Below, in pieces: positions 40,120 through 48,829 of a stretch of 64,000 nt of DNA. The stretch comes from Deltaproteobacteria bacterium. Lineage in GTDB: Bacteria; JADJOY01. The notes beneath the pieces were generated by a model, which saw only the letters and a list, made by a program, of their open reading frames with translations, had not been told where the DNA came from and did not search any database. The stretch spans positions 62,001 to 126,000 of the forward strand of contig JADJOY010000025.1 of assembly GCA_016713535.1 (NCBI GenBank), in the 5' to 3' direction. Position numbers and translations under genes: made by a program. How positions within the stretch are numbered: position 1 is the stretch's first letter; each line of letters opens with the position of its first letter.

Positions 40120-42255
40120 GTGGCCGACGCCTCCCCCGCGGCGGGATCCCGCTCCGCTGCCACGGCGCCCGCGGGCGCGAACCACGCACGGATCGTGGCC
40201 CCCACCGGGAGCGGCGCGCCCGCCGGCGGTTCCTGCGCGACGCAGGTGCCGCGACCGGCCACGGTCACCGGCAGCCCGAGCCGCGCCGACTCCCGCAGCG
40301 CCGCGCGGATCGAGAGCCCGGTGAGGTCGGGCGCGACGCCGAGCGTGCCGGAGACCCCGTCGGGCGCGATGCCGCGGCTCGCGTCGCGAACGGGGCGAAG
40401 CGGATGCGTGGACGACCGTGGCGCCGCGCTCGCGACCCGGGTGTCGGCGGGCGAGGCGCTCGCGACCGCCGTCTCGGGGAACGCCGGGGCCGAGGCACCA
40501 ACGGGCACGCCCACGATCGGCAGCGCCCGACGCGCGATCTCGCGGAACACCGGCGCCGCGACGAGCCCACCGAAGGTGACCGGTCCGGTGGGTTCGTCGA
40601 CCGCCACCACGATCACCAGCCGCGGGTCGTCGGCAGGTACGTAGCCCGCGAACGACGCCACCACGCGCTCGTCGTCGTAACCGCGTCCGTCGACGCGCGC
40701 CTTCTGCGCGGTGCCGGTCTTGCCCGCCACGCGCACACCCGGCAGCCGCGCGGCCTCGCCGGTCCCCTCCGCCGTGACGACACCTTCGAGCAGCGCCGTC
40801 ACGCGCGCGGCGGTGCGTGCCGAGATGGGCCGGGCGACCTCGACCGGCGGACGCGGCTCGAGCGCCGCGCGGCGACCCGCGCCGTCACTCGCCTCGCGCA
40901 GGCCGAGCACGAGCCGCGGCGCCATGCGCACGCCGTCGTTGGCGAGGGTCGCGTAGGCCGACGCGAGCTGGACCGCCGTCACGCTCAGGCCCTGACCGAA
41001 GGCGACGTTCGCGGTCTGGATCGGCTTCCAGCGTGCGGGAGGATGGAGCACGCCGCGCACCTCGCCGGGCAGGCCGAGCTGGGTTCGCTGGCCGAAGCCG
41101 AAGCCGGCGAGCGACGCGCCGAGCGCCTCGGCTCCGAGGCGCAGACCGATCTGCGCGGTGCCGATGTTGCTCGACACCCGGATCACCTCGGCGAACGAGA
41201 TCAGGTCGTGGCGCGAGTGATCGTGGATCACGTGATCGCCGAGCTTCCACGCGCCACCGTGACAGTCGATCTCCTCGCCCTCGCTCACCGCACCGAGTTC
41301 GAGCGCCGCGGCCGCGGTGAACGGCTTGAGCGTCGAGCCCGGCTCGAACACGTCGGTGACGGCGCGATCGCGCCACAGATCGGCGTTGCCGCGGCTCAGG
41401 TCGTTGGGATTGAAGGTCGGCGCCACCGCGAGCGCGAGCACGTCGCCGGTGCGCGGATCGAGGACGACCGCGGTCCCGGCACGCGCGCCGAACCGCGTCA
41501 CGGCGGCGCCCAGCTCTTCCTCGGCAGCTTCCTGGATGCCCAGGTCGAGGGTCAGCACCACGTCCTTGCCCGACGGCGACAGCGGACGGTCGTCGAGGCC
41601 GCTCGTGTGCAGCGCGCGTCCGCGGCCGTCGCGCTCGGCGTCGAGCCGATAGCCCTCACCCGAGAGCCCGTCGTCCTCGGCGAGCTCGATGCCCTCGAGG
41701 CCGTGGCCGTCGCGGCCGACGAAGCCCACCACGTGCGCGGCGCGCTCCTTCCCCGCATAGACGCGCCAGGTCTCGGGCTCGAAGCCGACGCCCTCGAGCC
41801 CGAGCTCCTTCACGCGCGCCACGACGTCCGGGCTCACGCGGTGCGCGAGGCGCACGTAGCGCCCGCCGCGCGCGAGCTGCTGCTCGAGCTCGGCGTGACC
41901 GAGCCCGGAGCAGCCCGGCGAGCGCGACCCGCTTCGCGGGGTCTTTGCTGGCGGGGTCCTCGTCGAACTTCTGCGGGTCGACGAACGCGAGCGGCAGCAC
42001 GACGTTGCCCGCGAGCGTGGTCGTTCCGGTGCGATCGGTGATGCGGCCGCGGCTCGGGCTCACCTCGACCGTGTCGTCCACCTGCGCGCGACCGCGCTCC
42101 GAGAGCTCGGTGCGCTCGACGACCTGCAGCGACCACGCGCGCAGCAGCACCATTCCGAACGCGACCCCGAAGCCCAGCCGCACCAGCTTGAGGCGCGCGG
42201 GATCGGGACGCGGCGGTGCCGCGAGGCGATCGGTGTGGTAGCGGCTCGTTCGCAT
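40116..42255 (-). CDS. ftsI: Septal peptidoglycan transpeptidase FtsI/PBP with C-terminal PASTA domain (one frameshift)
   Basis: This class B penicillin-binding protein crosslinks septal peptidoglycan. It has an N-terminal membrane anchor (LVRLGFGVAFGMVLLRAW), a dimerisation domain beginning SRGRITDRTG, and the transpeptidase motifs EPGSTLKP (SxxK), VSSN (SxN) and AGKTGTAQ. A PASTA repeat (about 60 residues, APDLTGLSIRAALRESARLG) ends it. The frame breaks near 41905: one base fewer in CTCCGGG gives LAGLLGLGHAELEQQLARGG and joins the halves, about 712 residues. It starts 7 nt after the ftsL stop. Confidence 0.93.
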
Positions 42256-42262
42256 GACGAGG

Positions 42263-42688
42263 TCACTCGAGGGTCCGGAGCTGGCGGGGCTCGGGGAGGT
42301 GCATGCCGAGCTCGCGCGCCGAGCGCTCGGCGACGCGCCCCGGCTCGGTGAGCACCGAGAGCTTGAGTGTCAGCTCGTCGTGCTCGCGCGCGAGCGCCTG
42401 GTTCTCGACGCGCAGCCGCGCGATCTCGTAGCCGAGGTCGTAGACGTGCAGGCGCAGCGCGAGCACCGCGAACGCCGACAGCGTGAGCGCGCCGATCACC
42501 ACCCACCAGCGCGGCGCGAGCCCGAGGCGCTGCACGGTGCGAGAGTCCCGCGGCGACGGGTTCGCGACCGGCGCCAGCTCCGGCGCCGGCGCGTGCACGA
42601 TCACCGGCCGTGGCACGATCACGCGCGTGGTCGACGCGCGATGGCGCACGGCGGTGCGGGTCCGGACGCGGGCGTTCGCGCTCCTCAC
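42263..42688 (-). CDS. ftsL: Cell division protein FtsL
   Basis: The 141-residue bitopic protein has a basic cytoplasmic N-terminus of about 65 residues, one membrane segment (WWVVIGALTLSAFAVLALRL) and a coiled-coil periplasmic part (ARLRVENQALAREHDELTLK) ending LGMHLPEPRQL. It has little sequence conservation; position between rsmH and ftsI plus topology identify it. The GTG start overlaps the rsmH stop. It bridges FtsQ and FtsB to FtsW and FtsI. Confidence 0.85.
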   Translation of the reverse strand: MRSANARVRTRTAVRHRASTTRVIVPRPVIVHAPAPELAPVANPSPRDSRTVQRLGLAPRWWVVIGALTLSAFAVLALRLHVYDLGYEIARLRVENQALAREHDELTLKLSVLTEPGRVAERSARELGMHLPEPRQLRTLE

Positions 42689-43668
42689 GACACGCCTCCG
42701 TCGCGCGCGCCGAGCCAGCGCAGCACGCGCATCCGCGCGCTGCGGGCGCGTGGGTTGCGCGACGTCTCCTCGTCGCTGGGGCGGACCGGACGCTGCGTCA
42801 GCACCTGGCCGAGCGGCTCGCGGCCACACCCGCACACCGGCAGATCGGGCGGGCACACGCAGCCGCGCGCGTAGTCGCGGAACGCGGTCTTGACCGCGCG
42901 GTCCTCGAGCGAATGGAAGCTGATCAGACACGCGATCGCGTCCGGCGCGAGGAGCTCGCCGAACGAGCCGAGCAGCCGCTCGAGCGACTCGAGCTCGTGG
43001 TTGACCGCCATGCGCAGCGCCTGGAAGGTGCGGGTCGCGGGGTCGATCTCGCTCTTGATCCCGGCGCGGCGATACGCCGCGCGCGCCAGCTCCGCGAGCT
43101 CCGCGGTGGTGGTGAACGGCGTCTCCTCGCGGCGGTCGACGATGCGCCGCGCGATCGGACCCGCCAGACGTTCCTCTCCGAAGCCGCGCAGGATTGCGGT
43201 GATGCTCGCGGCGTCGAGGCGGCTCAGAAGCGCGCCGGCGGTGTCGGGGAGGGCCGGGTCCATCCGCATGTCCAGCGGGCCCTCGCGTGTGAACGAGAAG
43301 CCGCGCGTCGAATCGTCCAACTGCAGGCTCGAGACGCCGAGATCGGCGAGCACTCCACCGAAGGTGCCGAGCCCCGCGTCACGGGTGAGCGCGGCCGCGT
43401 CACCGAAGTCGCCGGCGAGGAGCACGATCCGCTCGCCGAAGCGGGCGAGGCGCTCGCTCGCGAGCGCGCGCGCGTGGGGATCACGGTCGATCGCCACCAG
43501 CCGTCCGTGCGGCGCGGATCGCTCGAGGATGCGCTCCGAGTGGCCGCCGAGCCCGAGCGTCGCGTCGAGGTAGAGCGCTCCATCGCGCGGCGCGAGCCAG
43601 TCGAGCACCTCGTCGGCGAGCACCGGCGCATGACGCCACTCCTGTCGGCGGTCCGCCTCGTCAGCCAC
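42685..43668 (-). CDS. rsmH: 16S rRNA (cytosine1402-N4)-methyltransferase RsmH
   Basis: The 327-residue SAM enzyme methylates C1402 of 16S rRNA. It begins with RHAPVLADEVLDWL, has the SAM loop YLDATLGLGGHSERIL, and the family motifs LADLGVSSLQLD, RMDP and ISFHSLEDRAVK. A cysteine-rich segment near residue 285 (CVCPPDLPVCGC) is common in this family. It follows mraZ as usual. Confidence 0.96.
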   Translation of the reverse strand: MADEADRRQEWRHAPVLADEVLDWLAPRDGALYLDATLGLGGHSERILERSAPHGRLVAIDRDPHARALASERLARFGERIVLLAGDFGDAAALTRDAGLGTFGGVLADLGVSSLQLDDSTRGFSFTREGPLDMRMDPALPDTAGALLSRLDAASITAILRGFGEERLAGPIARRIVDRREETPFTTTAELAELARAAYRRAGIKSEIDPATRTFQALRMAVNHELESLERLLGSFGELLAPDAIACLISFHSLEDRAVKTAFRDYARGCVCPPDLPVCGCGREPLGQVLTQRPVRPSDEETSRNPRARSARMRVLRWLGARDGGVS

Positions 43669-43690
43669 GGCTCACTCGTCTCCGGCGCGC

Positions 43691-44173
43691 TCACAGCCCG
43701 TGCTCCCGGAGCGTCTCCCCGATGCCCGCGAAGGCGTCGTCTTCGTCCTCGGTGCGCCACTTCTCCCAGGTCGCGAGATCCCAGATCTCGAAGTAGTGAA
43801 GGCCGGTGCCGACGAACATGACTTCGCGTTCGAGGGCCGCGTGTTTGCGTTGCTCGGGTGTCAACGCGACGCGACCCTGCTTGTCCGGTACGCACTGTGT
43901 GGCGCCGGCCACGAAGTGGCGCCGGAAGTTGTTGAGGCGCGGGTCGTAGGCGGAGCGTTCGGCGAGGCGCTCGAGGGTCTTGTCCCACTCGACGCGCGGG
44001 TACGCCCACAACATCGGGACACTCAGCCCGCGCTCCTTGTCGACCTGCTTGAACGTCGTGATCCAGAGCTCCTCCGTGCCATAATCGCGCGCCAGCACGG
44101 CCCGGAAATCAGCCGGAATGCTGATGCGTCCCTTGGCATCGACCGCGTAGGAGCCTCGACCGACGAATTTCAC
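43691..44173 (-). CDS. mraZ: Transcriptional regulator MraZ
   Basis: The 160-residue protein has two AbrB-like half domains, the first with VDAKGRISIPADFR and the second with DKQGRVALTPEQR. MraZ represses its own dcw promoter in E. coli. The GTG at 44173 starts LVKFVGRG-type sequence right before the first half; open frame further upstream covers the promoter and is rejected. First gene of the cluster. Confidence 0.92.
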   Translation of the reverse strand: MKFVGRGSYAVDAKGRISIPADFRAVLARDYGTEELWITTFKQVDKERGLSVPMLWAYPRVEWDKTLERLAERSAYDPRLNNFRRHFVAGATQCVPDKQGRVALTPEQRKHAALEREVMFVGTGLHYFEIWDLATWEKWRTEDEDDAFAGIGETLREHGL

Positions 44174-44209
44174 GAGTTGACTCGACTCACCACCAGGGCG
44201 GGATGGATC

Positions 44210-44278
44210 ACCCAATTTTGGGATTCTTCCCCACTTTTTGGCCCGGCCGTGATACCACCGGGCGGACCCGGACGTCAA
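44210..44278 (-). promoter_or_regulatory. Candidate dcw promoter and MraZ boxes
   Basis: On the reverse strand TTGACG (44273-44278) and TATCAC (44249-44254) are 18 nt apart, a sigma-70-like promoter about 80 nt upstream of mraZ. Just downstream are GTGGGG (44229-44234) and TGGGT (44210-44214). Their TGGG cores are 19 nt apart, close to two turns of the 10-nt spacing of known MraZ boxes; the middle box is not seen. Autoregulation by MraZ is inferred from E. coli. Confidence 0.45.
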
Positions 44279-44411
44279 TCACGCAAAACGGCGTCCGTCC
44301 TAGACTTTTTCCCGTTCGCCGGGCACGCGCGACGGCCACTACGGCTGGTGGATCGAGCCGTCTCGTTACCCCACATCCGGGGCACGTGAACGGCCTTTCA
44401 GCGCCCCCGCA

Positions 44412-44441
44412 GGCCCCGGGGTGCCAGGCCCCGGGGTGCCA
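44412..44441. repeat. Two tandem copies of a 15-mer
   Basis: GGCCCCGGGGTGCCA occurs twice in direct succession. The unit contains the palindrome GGCCCCGGGG-like core. It lies between the mraZ promoter and the SGNH hydrolase gene; no role is known. Confidence 0.7.
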
Positions 44442-44465
44442 CCCTCCCCTGACCGCTCCTCCGCG

Positions 44466-44489
44466 AGGAGCTCAGCCTTGGTAGCTCCT
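44466..44489 (+). promoter_or_regulatory. Hairpin enclosing ribosome site and start codon
   Basis: AGGAGCT (44466-44472) pairs perfectly with AGCTCCT (44483-44489). The arm contains the GAGGAG ribosome site and the 10-nt loop contains the TTG start of the SGNH hydrolase. This could limit translation; it is a structural observation only. Confidence 0.35.
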
Positions 44490-45212
44490 GGCGCGCCTCC
44501 ACCCCGCGGGACCGCATCCGCGACCGCCGCGAGGCGCTGGCGGTGGGCGTTCCTCGGGGTCGCCGGCCTGGTGGCACTCGAGCTGGCCGTCGGTGCCGGG
44601 GTCGCCTTCGAGCTCCCCCTGCTCATCCACCACGTCGCCTTCGGACCCGGGCATCGCCGCCAGATCACCCAGTTCGAGCGCCTGGCGATCGCGCCCGGCG
44701 ATGTGGTCTTCCTCGGCGACAGCATCACCGAGGCGGTCCAGTGGCACGAGCTCTTCCCGGCGATCTCGGCGCGCAATCGCGGGATCGGCGGTGACACCGT
44801 CGAGGAGATCGAGAGCCGCCTCGACCCCATCGTTCGCGGGCACCCCCGCAAGCTCTTCCTGATGGCCGGCACCAACGACGTGCGCATGCGGATCCCGGTC
44901 GAGCACAGCCTGGCGGCTTACGAACGCATGCTCGACCGCATCCGCCGCGAATCTCCGGAGACTCTGGTGTTCGTCGAAGGGGTGCTGCCGCGCAGCGAGC
45001 GCTATGCGCCGCGCATCCGCACCTTCAACGAGCGGCTCCGGGCGGTGGCGACCCGCCACGGAGCGACGTGGCTCGACTGGTTCGACGCGTTCGCGGACGA
45101 GCGCGGCGTGATCCGCCCCGCCTACTCGAACGACGACCTGCACCTGCTCGGTCCGGGGATCGAGCTGTGGACGCGGCTGCTCGCGCCGTACGTGACGGCG
45201 CCGACGGGTTGA
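44478..45212 (+). CDS. Membrane-anchored SGNH/GDSL hydrolase
   Basis: The 244-residue protein has an N-terminal membrane segment (about 20-45) and an SGNH esterase domain: VFLGDSITEAV with the nucleophile serine, a RGIGGDT block, MAGTNDV, and the Asp/His pair in SNDDLHLLG. It probably deacylates a cell-envelope carbohydrate or lipid. TTG at 44478 is preferred because GAGGAG lies 7 nt upstream; a GTG at 44421 would add 19 residues. Confidence 0.83.
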   Translation: MVAPGAPPPRGTASATAARRWRWAFLGVAGLVALELAVGAGVAFELPLLIHHVAFGPGHRRQITQFERLAIAPGDVVFLGDSITEAVQWHELFPAISARNRGIGGDTVEEIESRLDPIVRGHPRKLFLMAGTNDVRMRIPVEHSLAAYERMLDRIRRESPETLVFVEGVLPRSERYAPRIRTFNERLRAVATRHGATWLDWFDAFADERGVIRPAYSNDDLHLLGPGIELWTRLLAPYVTAPTG

Positions 45213-45217
45213 GCCCG

Positions 45218-45244
45218 GGCGTCGTCGCGAGGGGCCCCGACGCC
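45218..45244. terminator. Weak hairpin between convergent genes
   Basis: GGCGTC and GACGCC form a 6-bp stem around a loop containing GGGGCCCC, between the SGNH hydrolase stop and the end of the convergent oxidoreductase. Confidence 0.3.
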
Positions 45245-45268
45245 TCCAGCCAACCGCGCCCCGGCGCC

Positions 45269-47190
45269 TCAGACCGGTACGAGCCGGGCGCGCTCGTCGT
45301 AGAGCGCCCCACCTTCACCCAGGTCGGTGGTGCGCGCGCGGATGAGCGCGTTGGCGGCGCGTCCCGCGTCGAGGTGGCCGCCCTTGGGGACGATCACCAC
45401 GTCGCGGCGCTGCGCGGGGTCGTGCTCGACCCGCACGCGCATCGAGCCGAGCACCGTCTCGAGGAGCGCTTCGGCGCCGTCGGCGATGCCGTTCGCCGCC
45501 GCCGGGTGAACGGTCGCGATCGCGAGCCCTTGCTGCGGGCGCGCCCACTGCGACGACTGGGAGCGCTCGGAGGAGAGCGAGAGCAGCCAGAGCGGGAACC
45601 CATCGACGTCGCCCTCGCCCACGGGCTCTCGTGTGATCAGGTTCACCTTGCCGCTCGCGGTCGCGAACTTGCGATCGGCGAAGAGCACCGGCGTGGGCAG
45701 CGGGTTGCGCTGCTGCCTCTCCTCCAGCGCCTCGAGCGTCAGGCCCTTCTCGGTCGCGCTCTCCCGCAGCACACGCTGCTTCCACTCCCGCGTCGAGCCG
45801 TCGAGCACGCGGTCGAGGCCGACGCGGGGTGCCAACGCCTGGAGGATCTCGAGGTCGCTTCGCACTCCCGGTGGCGGCGGCACCACCGGCCGCGCGACGC
45901 CGACCCAGTGGTGGCCGTAGGCGCCCACGATGTCGTCGGCCTCGAGGAGGGACGTCGTCGGCAGCACCACGTGGGCGCGGCGGGCGGTGTCGGTGAGGAA
46001 GAGGTCCACCACCACGACCAGCTCGCGGCTCTCGAGCGCGCGCGCCACGGCGGCGCTATCGGGAAGCATCGCCACCGGGTTGCCGGCGGTGACCCACACC
46101 GCGCGGATCGGTGGATCGGTCGCGGCGAGCACCTCCTGGCCGAAGAGCGGCTCGCAGATCGTGCGGGGCGCCCGCGCCGCACCGCCCACGAACGAGAGAT
46201 CGAAGGCGCCGCGACGGAAGTAGTAGTAGGAGACCCCGCCGCCCGGGATACCGAGATTGCCGCTGATCGCGCTCAGCGCGTCGAGGGCTCGGACGATCGC
46301 GGCGCCGGTGGTGCGGCGAGCCATGCCCCAGCCGACGAGGATGGCGGTGGGCTTCTCGGGGCCGAGACGGCGCGCGAGGTCCTCCGCCGCGCTCGGCGCC
46401 ACGCCGGCGCGATCACACCAGTTCCCGGCGCGCGAGCGCGCGAGCGCCGCGAGCTCGTCCCAGTGGTCGCAGTAGCTCGGCGCCGCGGGATCGGTCCAGC
46501 CGCGCTCGATCAGCACGCGCGCCACCGCCATCGCCAGCGCGAAGTCGCCCGCCGGACGGGGCTGGACGTAGTGATCGGCGAGCTCGGCGGTGCGGGTGCG
46601 GACCGGATCGACGTAGGTGAGCTCGGCGCCGCGCGCCTGCGCCTCCTTGAGCACCGGGATCGTGTGCGGGCTCGACACCACCACGTTCTTGCCCCACAGC
46701 ACGATGTGCGCGCGTTCAGGAGATCGAAGAGGTCGTGGCTCTCCTCGCGCCCGAAGTCGAGCATCTGCGCCGCGTCGCCGCCGCCCGAGCAGATGTCGCC
46801 GCGCTTCACCGTGACGGGTCCGAAGCGCTCCCAGAAGTAGTCGCAGAGCGTCTTGAGGATCCCGAGCGAGCCGCCGCTACGGTAGTGGAAGATGGCCGCC
46901 GGGCCGGACTCGCGGCGGATGGCGAGCAACCGCTCGGCCACGAAGTCGAGCGCCTCGTCCCAGCTCACCGGCACGAGCGCGCCGTTCTTGCGCAGCAGCG
47001 GCGCGGTGAGCCGCTCCGGCGAGTGGTGCGTCTCCAGGTAGTGGTTGGTCCGCCAGCACAGGAAGCCGCGCGTGACGGGGTGCTCTTGGTCGCCACGGAT
47101 CCGCGTGACGCGCCCGTCCTCGACGGTGGCGACGATGCCGCAAGCGTCCGGGCAATCCCGGTTGCAGGTGGTGTGGCGCGTCTCGATCAT
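45269..47190 (-). CDS. Molybdopterin-dependent oxidoreductase (one frameshift)
   Basis: The protein, about 640 residues once joined, has an N-terminal 4Fe-4S motif (CNRDCPDACG with a fourth Cys about 28 residues on), then GDICSGGGDAA, where the cysteine may ligate molybdenum, a cofactor core (GNLGIPGGG, VWVTAGNPVAML) and a C-terminal molydopterin-dinucleotide domain with TASGKVNLITREP. It belongs to the DMSO reductase superfamily; substrate is unknown. The halves are in different frames joined near 46706-46714 (DLLNA / HIVLWGKNVV). No electron-transfer subunits are adjacent, and no export signal is visible. Confidence 0.82.
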
Positions 47191-47254
47191 GGCGGGCCAG
47201 ACTACTGCTCTCACTGGACGCGCCTCAATCGGCCGCGCGTGCCCCGGAGCCCAC

Positions 47255-48646
47255 ATGGATGCGTATCGAAATTCCGAGGACGTCCCGCTCCTCGCGGACG
47301 CGGCGAAGCGCGCCGCCCGCTACCTCGAGACGCTCGACGGCCGCGCGGTGGCACCCGCGGCGGAGGCGGTGGAGGCCGTGACCCGCTTCGCCGAGCCGCT
47401 CCCCGCTGGCCCCACCGCTCCCGCGGAGACGCTGCGCCGTCTCGACGAGATCGGCTCGCCCGCGACGATGGGCATGGCCGGTGGGCGGTTCTTCGGCTTC
47501 GTGGTGGGTGGCAGCTACCCGGTCTCGGTGGCCGCCAACTGGCTCGCGACCGCGTGGGATCAGAACACCGGCCTGTGGGAGGTGACGCCCGCCGTCAGCC
47601 AGCTCGAGGACGTGGCCCTCGACTGGATGGTGGAGCTGCTCGGCCTGCCGCCTGGCACCGGAGGCGCCTTCGTCACCGGCGCCACCCTCGCGAACTTCAC
47701 GGCGCTCGCCGCCGCCCGCCACGCCGTGCTCACGAGCGCGGGCTGGGACGTGGAGGGCGAGGGGCTCTTCGGCGCGCCGCCGATCACCGTGATCGTCGGC
47801 GACGAGGTCCACCCCTCGGTGGTGAAGGGGCTCGGGCTGCTGGGTCTCGGCCGGCGGCGCGTGGTGCGCGTGGCGACGGACGGCCGCGGGCGGATGCGAC
47901 CCGATCGACTGCCGCGGATCGCCGGGCCGACGATCGTGTGCGTGCAGGCCGGCAACGTGAACACCGGCGACTACGACCCGATCGCGGACGTGTGCGACGC
48001 GGCGCGGCCCGCGGGTGCGTGGGTCCACGTCGACGGTGCGTTCGGCCTGTGGGCGGCGGCCTCGCCCAAGCTGGCGCCGCTGGTCGCGGGCGTCTCCGAC
48101 GCCGACTCGTGGGCCACCGACGCCCACAAGTGGCTCAACGTGCCATACGACAGCGGCCTCGCCTTCGTGCGCGACCCCGAGGCGCTGCGCGCCGCCATGG
48201 CCATCACCGCCGCGTATCTGCCCACCGAAACACCGCGCCGCAACCCGTCCGACTACACGCCCGAGCTCTCGCGCCGCGCCCGCGGTGTGGAGGTGTGGGC
48301 GGTGCTACGGAGCCTCGGCCGTGCCGGCGTGGCGGAGCTGATCGAGCGCTGCTGCCGGCACGCGCTGCGCTTCGCCGAAGGTCTGTCCGCGGCCGGCTAC
48401 GAGATCCTGACCGACGTGGTGCTCAACCAGGTGCTGGTGTCGTTCGGCGACGACACGGCCACCCGCCGCGTGATCGCCGCGATCCAGGCCGACGGCACCT
48501 GCTGGGCCGGCGTGACCGTGTGGCAGGGCCGCACCGCCATGCGGATCAGCGTCAGCTCGTGGGCCACCACCGACGACGACGTCGAGCGGAGCCTCGCCGC
48601 GATGATCCGGATCGCGGGCACCGCCGCGAACCAGCACGACACCTAG
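47255..48646 (+). CDS. Pyridoxal-phosphate-dependent decarboxylase family protein
   Basis: The 463-residue group II decarboxylase-like enzyme has GGAFVTGATLANFTAL (phosphate binding), VHVDGAFGLWAA (PLP ring Asp) and the Schiff-base lysine in ATDAHKWLNVPYDSG. Family members decarboxylate aromatic or acidic amino acids; substrate is not predicted. The ATG at 47255 removes an upstream stretch that covers the divergent oxidoreductase promoter. It is intact. A long tandem repeat array begins 180 nt downstream. Confidence 0.88.
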   Translation: MDAYRNSEDVPLLADAAKRAARYLETLDGRAVAPAAEAVEAVTRFAEPLPAGPTAPAETLRRLDEIGSPATMGMAGGRFFGFVVGGSYPVSVAANWLATAWDQNTGLWEVTPAVSQLEDVALDWMVELLGLPPGTGGAFVTGATLANFTALAAARHAVLTSAGWDVEGEGLFGAPPITVIVGDEVHPSVVKGLGLLGLGRRRVVRVATDGRGRMRPDRLPRIAGPTIVCVQAGNVNTGDYDPIADVCDAARPAGAWVHVDGAFGLWAAASPKLAPLVAGVSDADSWATDAHKWLNVPYDSGLAFVRDPEALRAAMAITAAYLPTETPRRNPSDYTPELSRRARGVEVWAVLRSLGRAGVAELIERCCRHALRFAEGLSAAGYEILTDVVLNQVLVSFGDDTATRRVIAAIQADGTCWAGVTVWQGRTAMRISVSSWATTDDDVERSLAAMIRIAGTAANQHDT

Positions 48647-48746
48647 CCGCGCCGAGACCACGTCGACGGCATGGCGTACAGCGATCGCCGCCCTCGGCAC
48701 CGCCTCCGCTAGACCGTCTCACCGGGCACCCGACGCGGCCGCCCCT

Positions 48747-48779
48747 GCTGGAGCGCGCCCGCTCCGTCGGGCGCCAGGA
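48747..48779. repeat. Dispersed 33-bp element, copy 1
   Basis: CTGGAGCGCGCCCGCTCCGT and the following GGGCGCCAGG closely match 56797-56829 (about 28 of 33 bases). GGAGCG/CGCTCC and CTGG/CCAG form nested stems. It lies just before the tandem array. Confidence 0.5.
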
Positions 48780-48829
48780 AACGACCGGAGTCAGGAACGC
48801 GAGCCCCGTCGCGCATCGCCGGCACGAGA

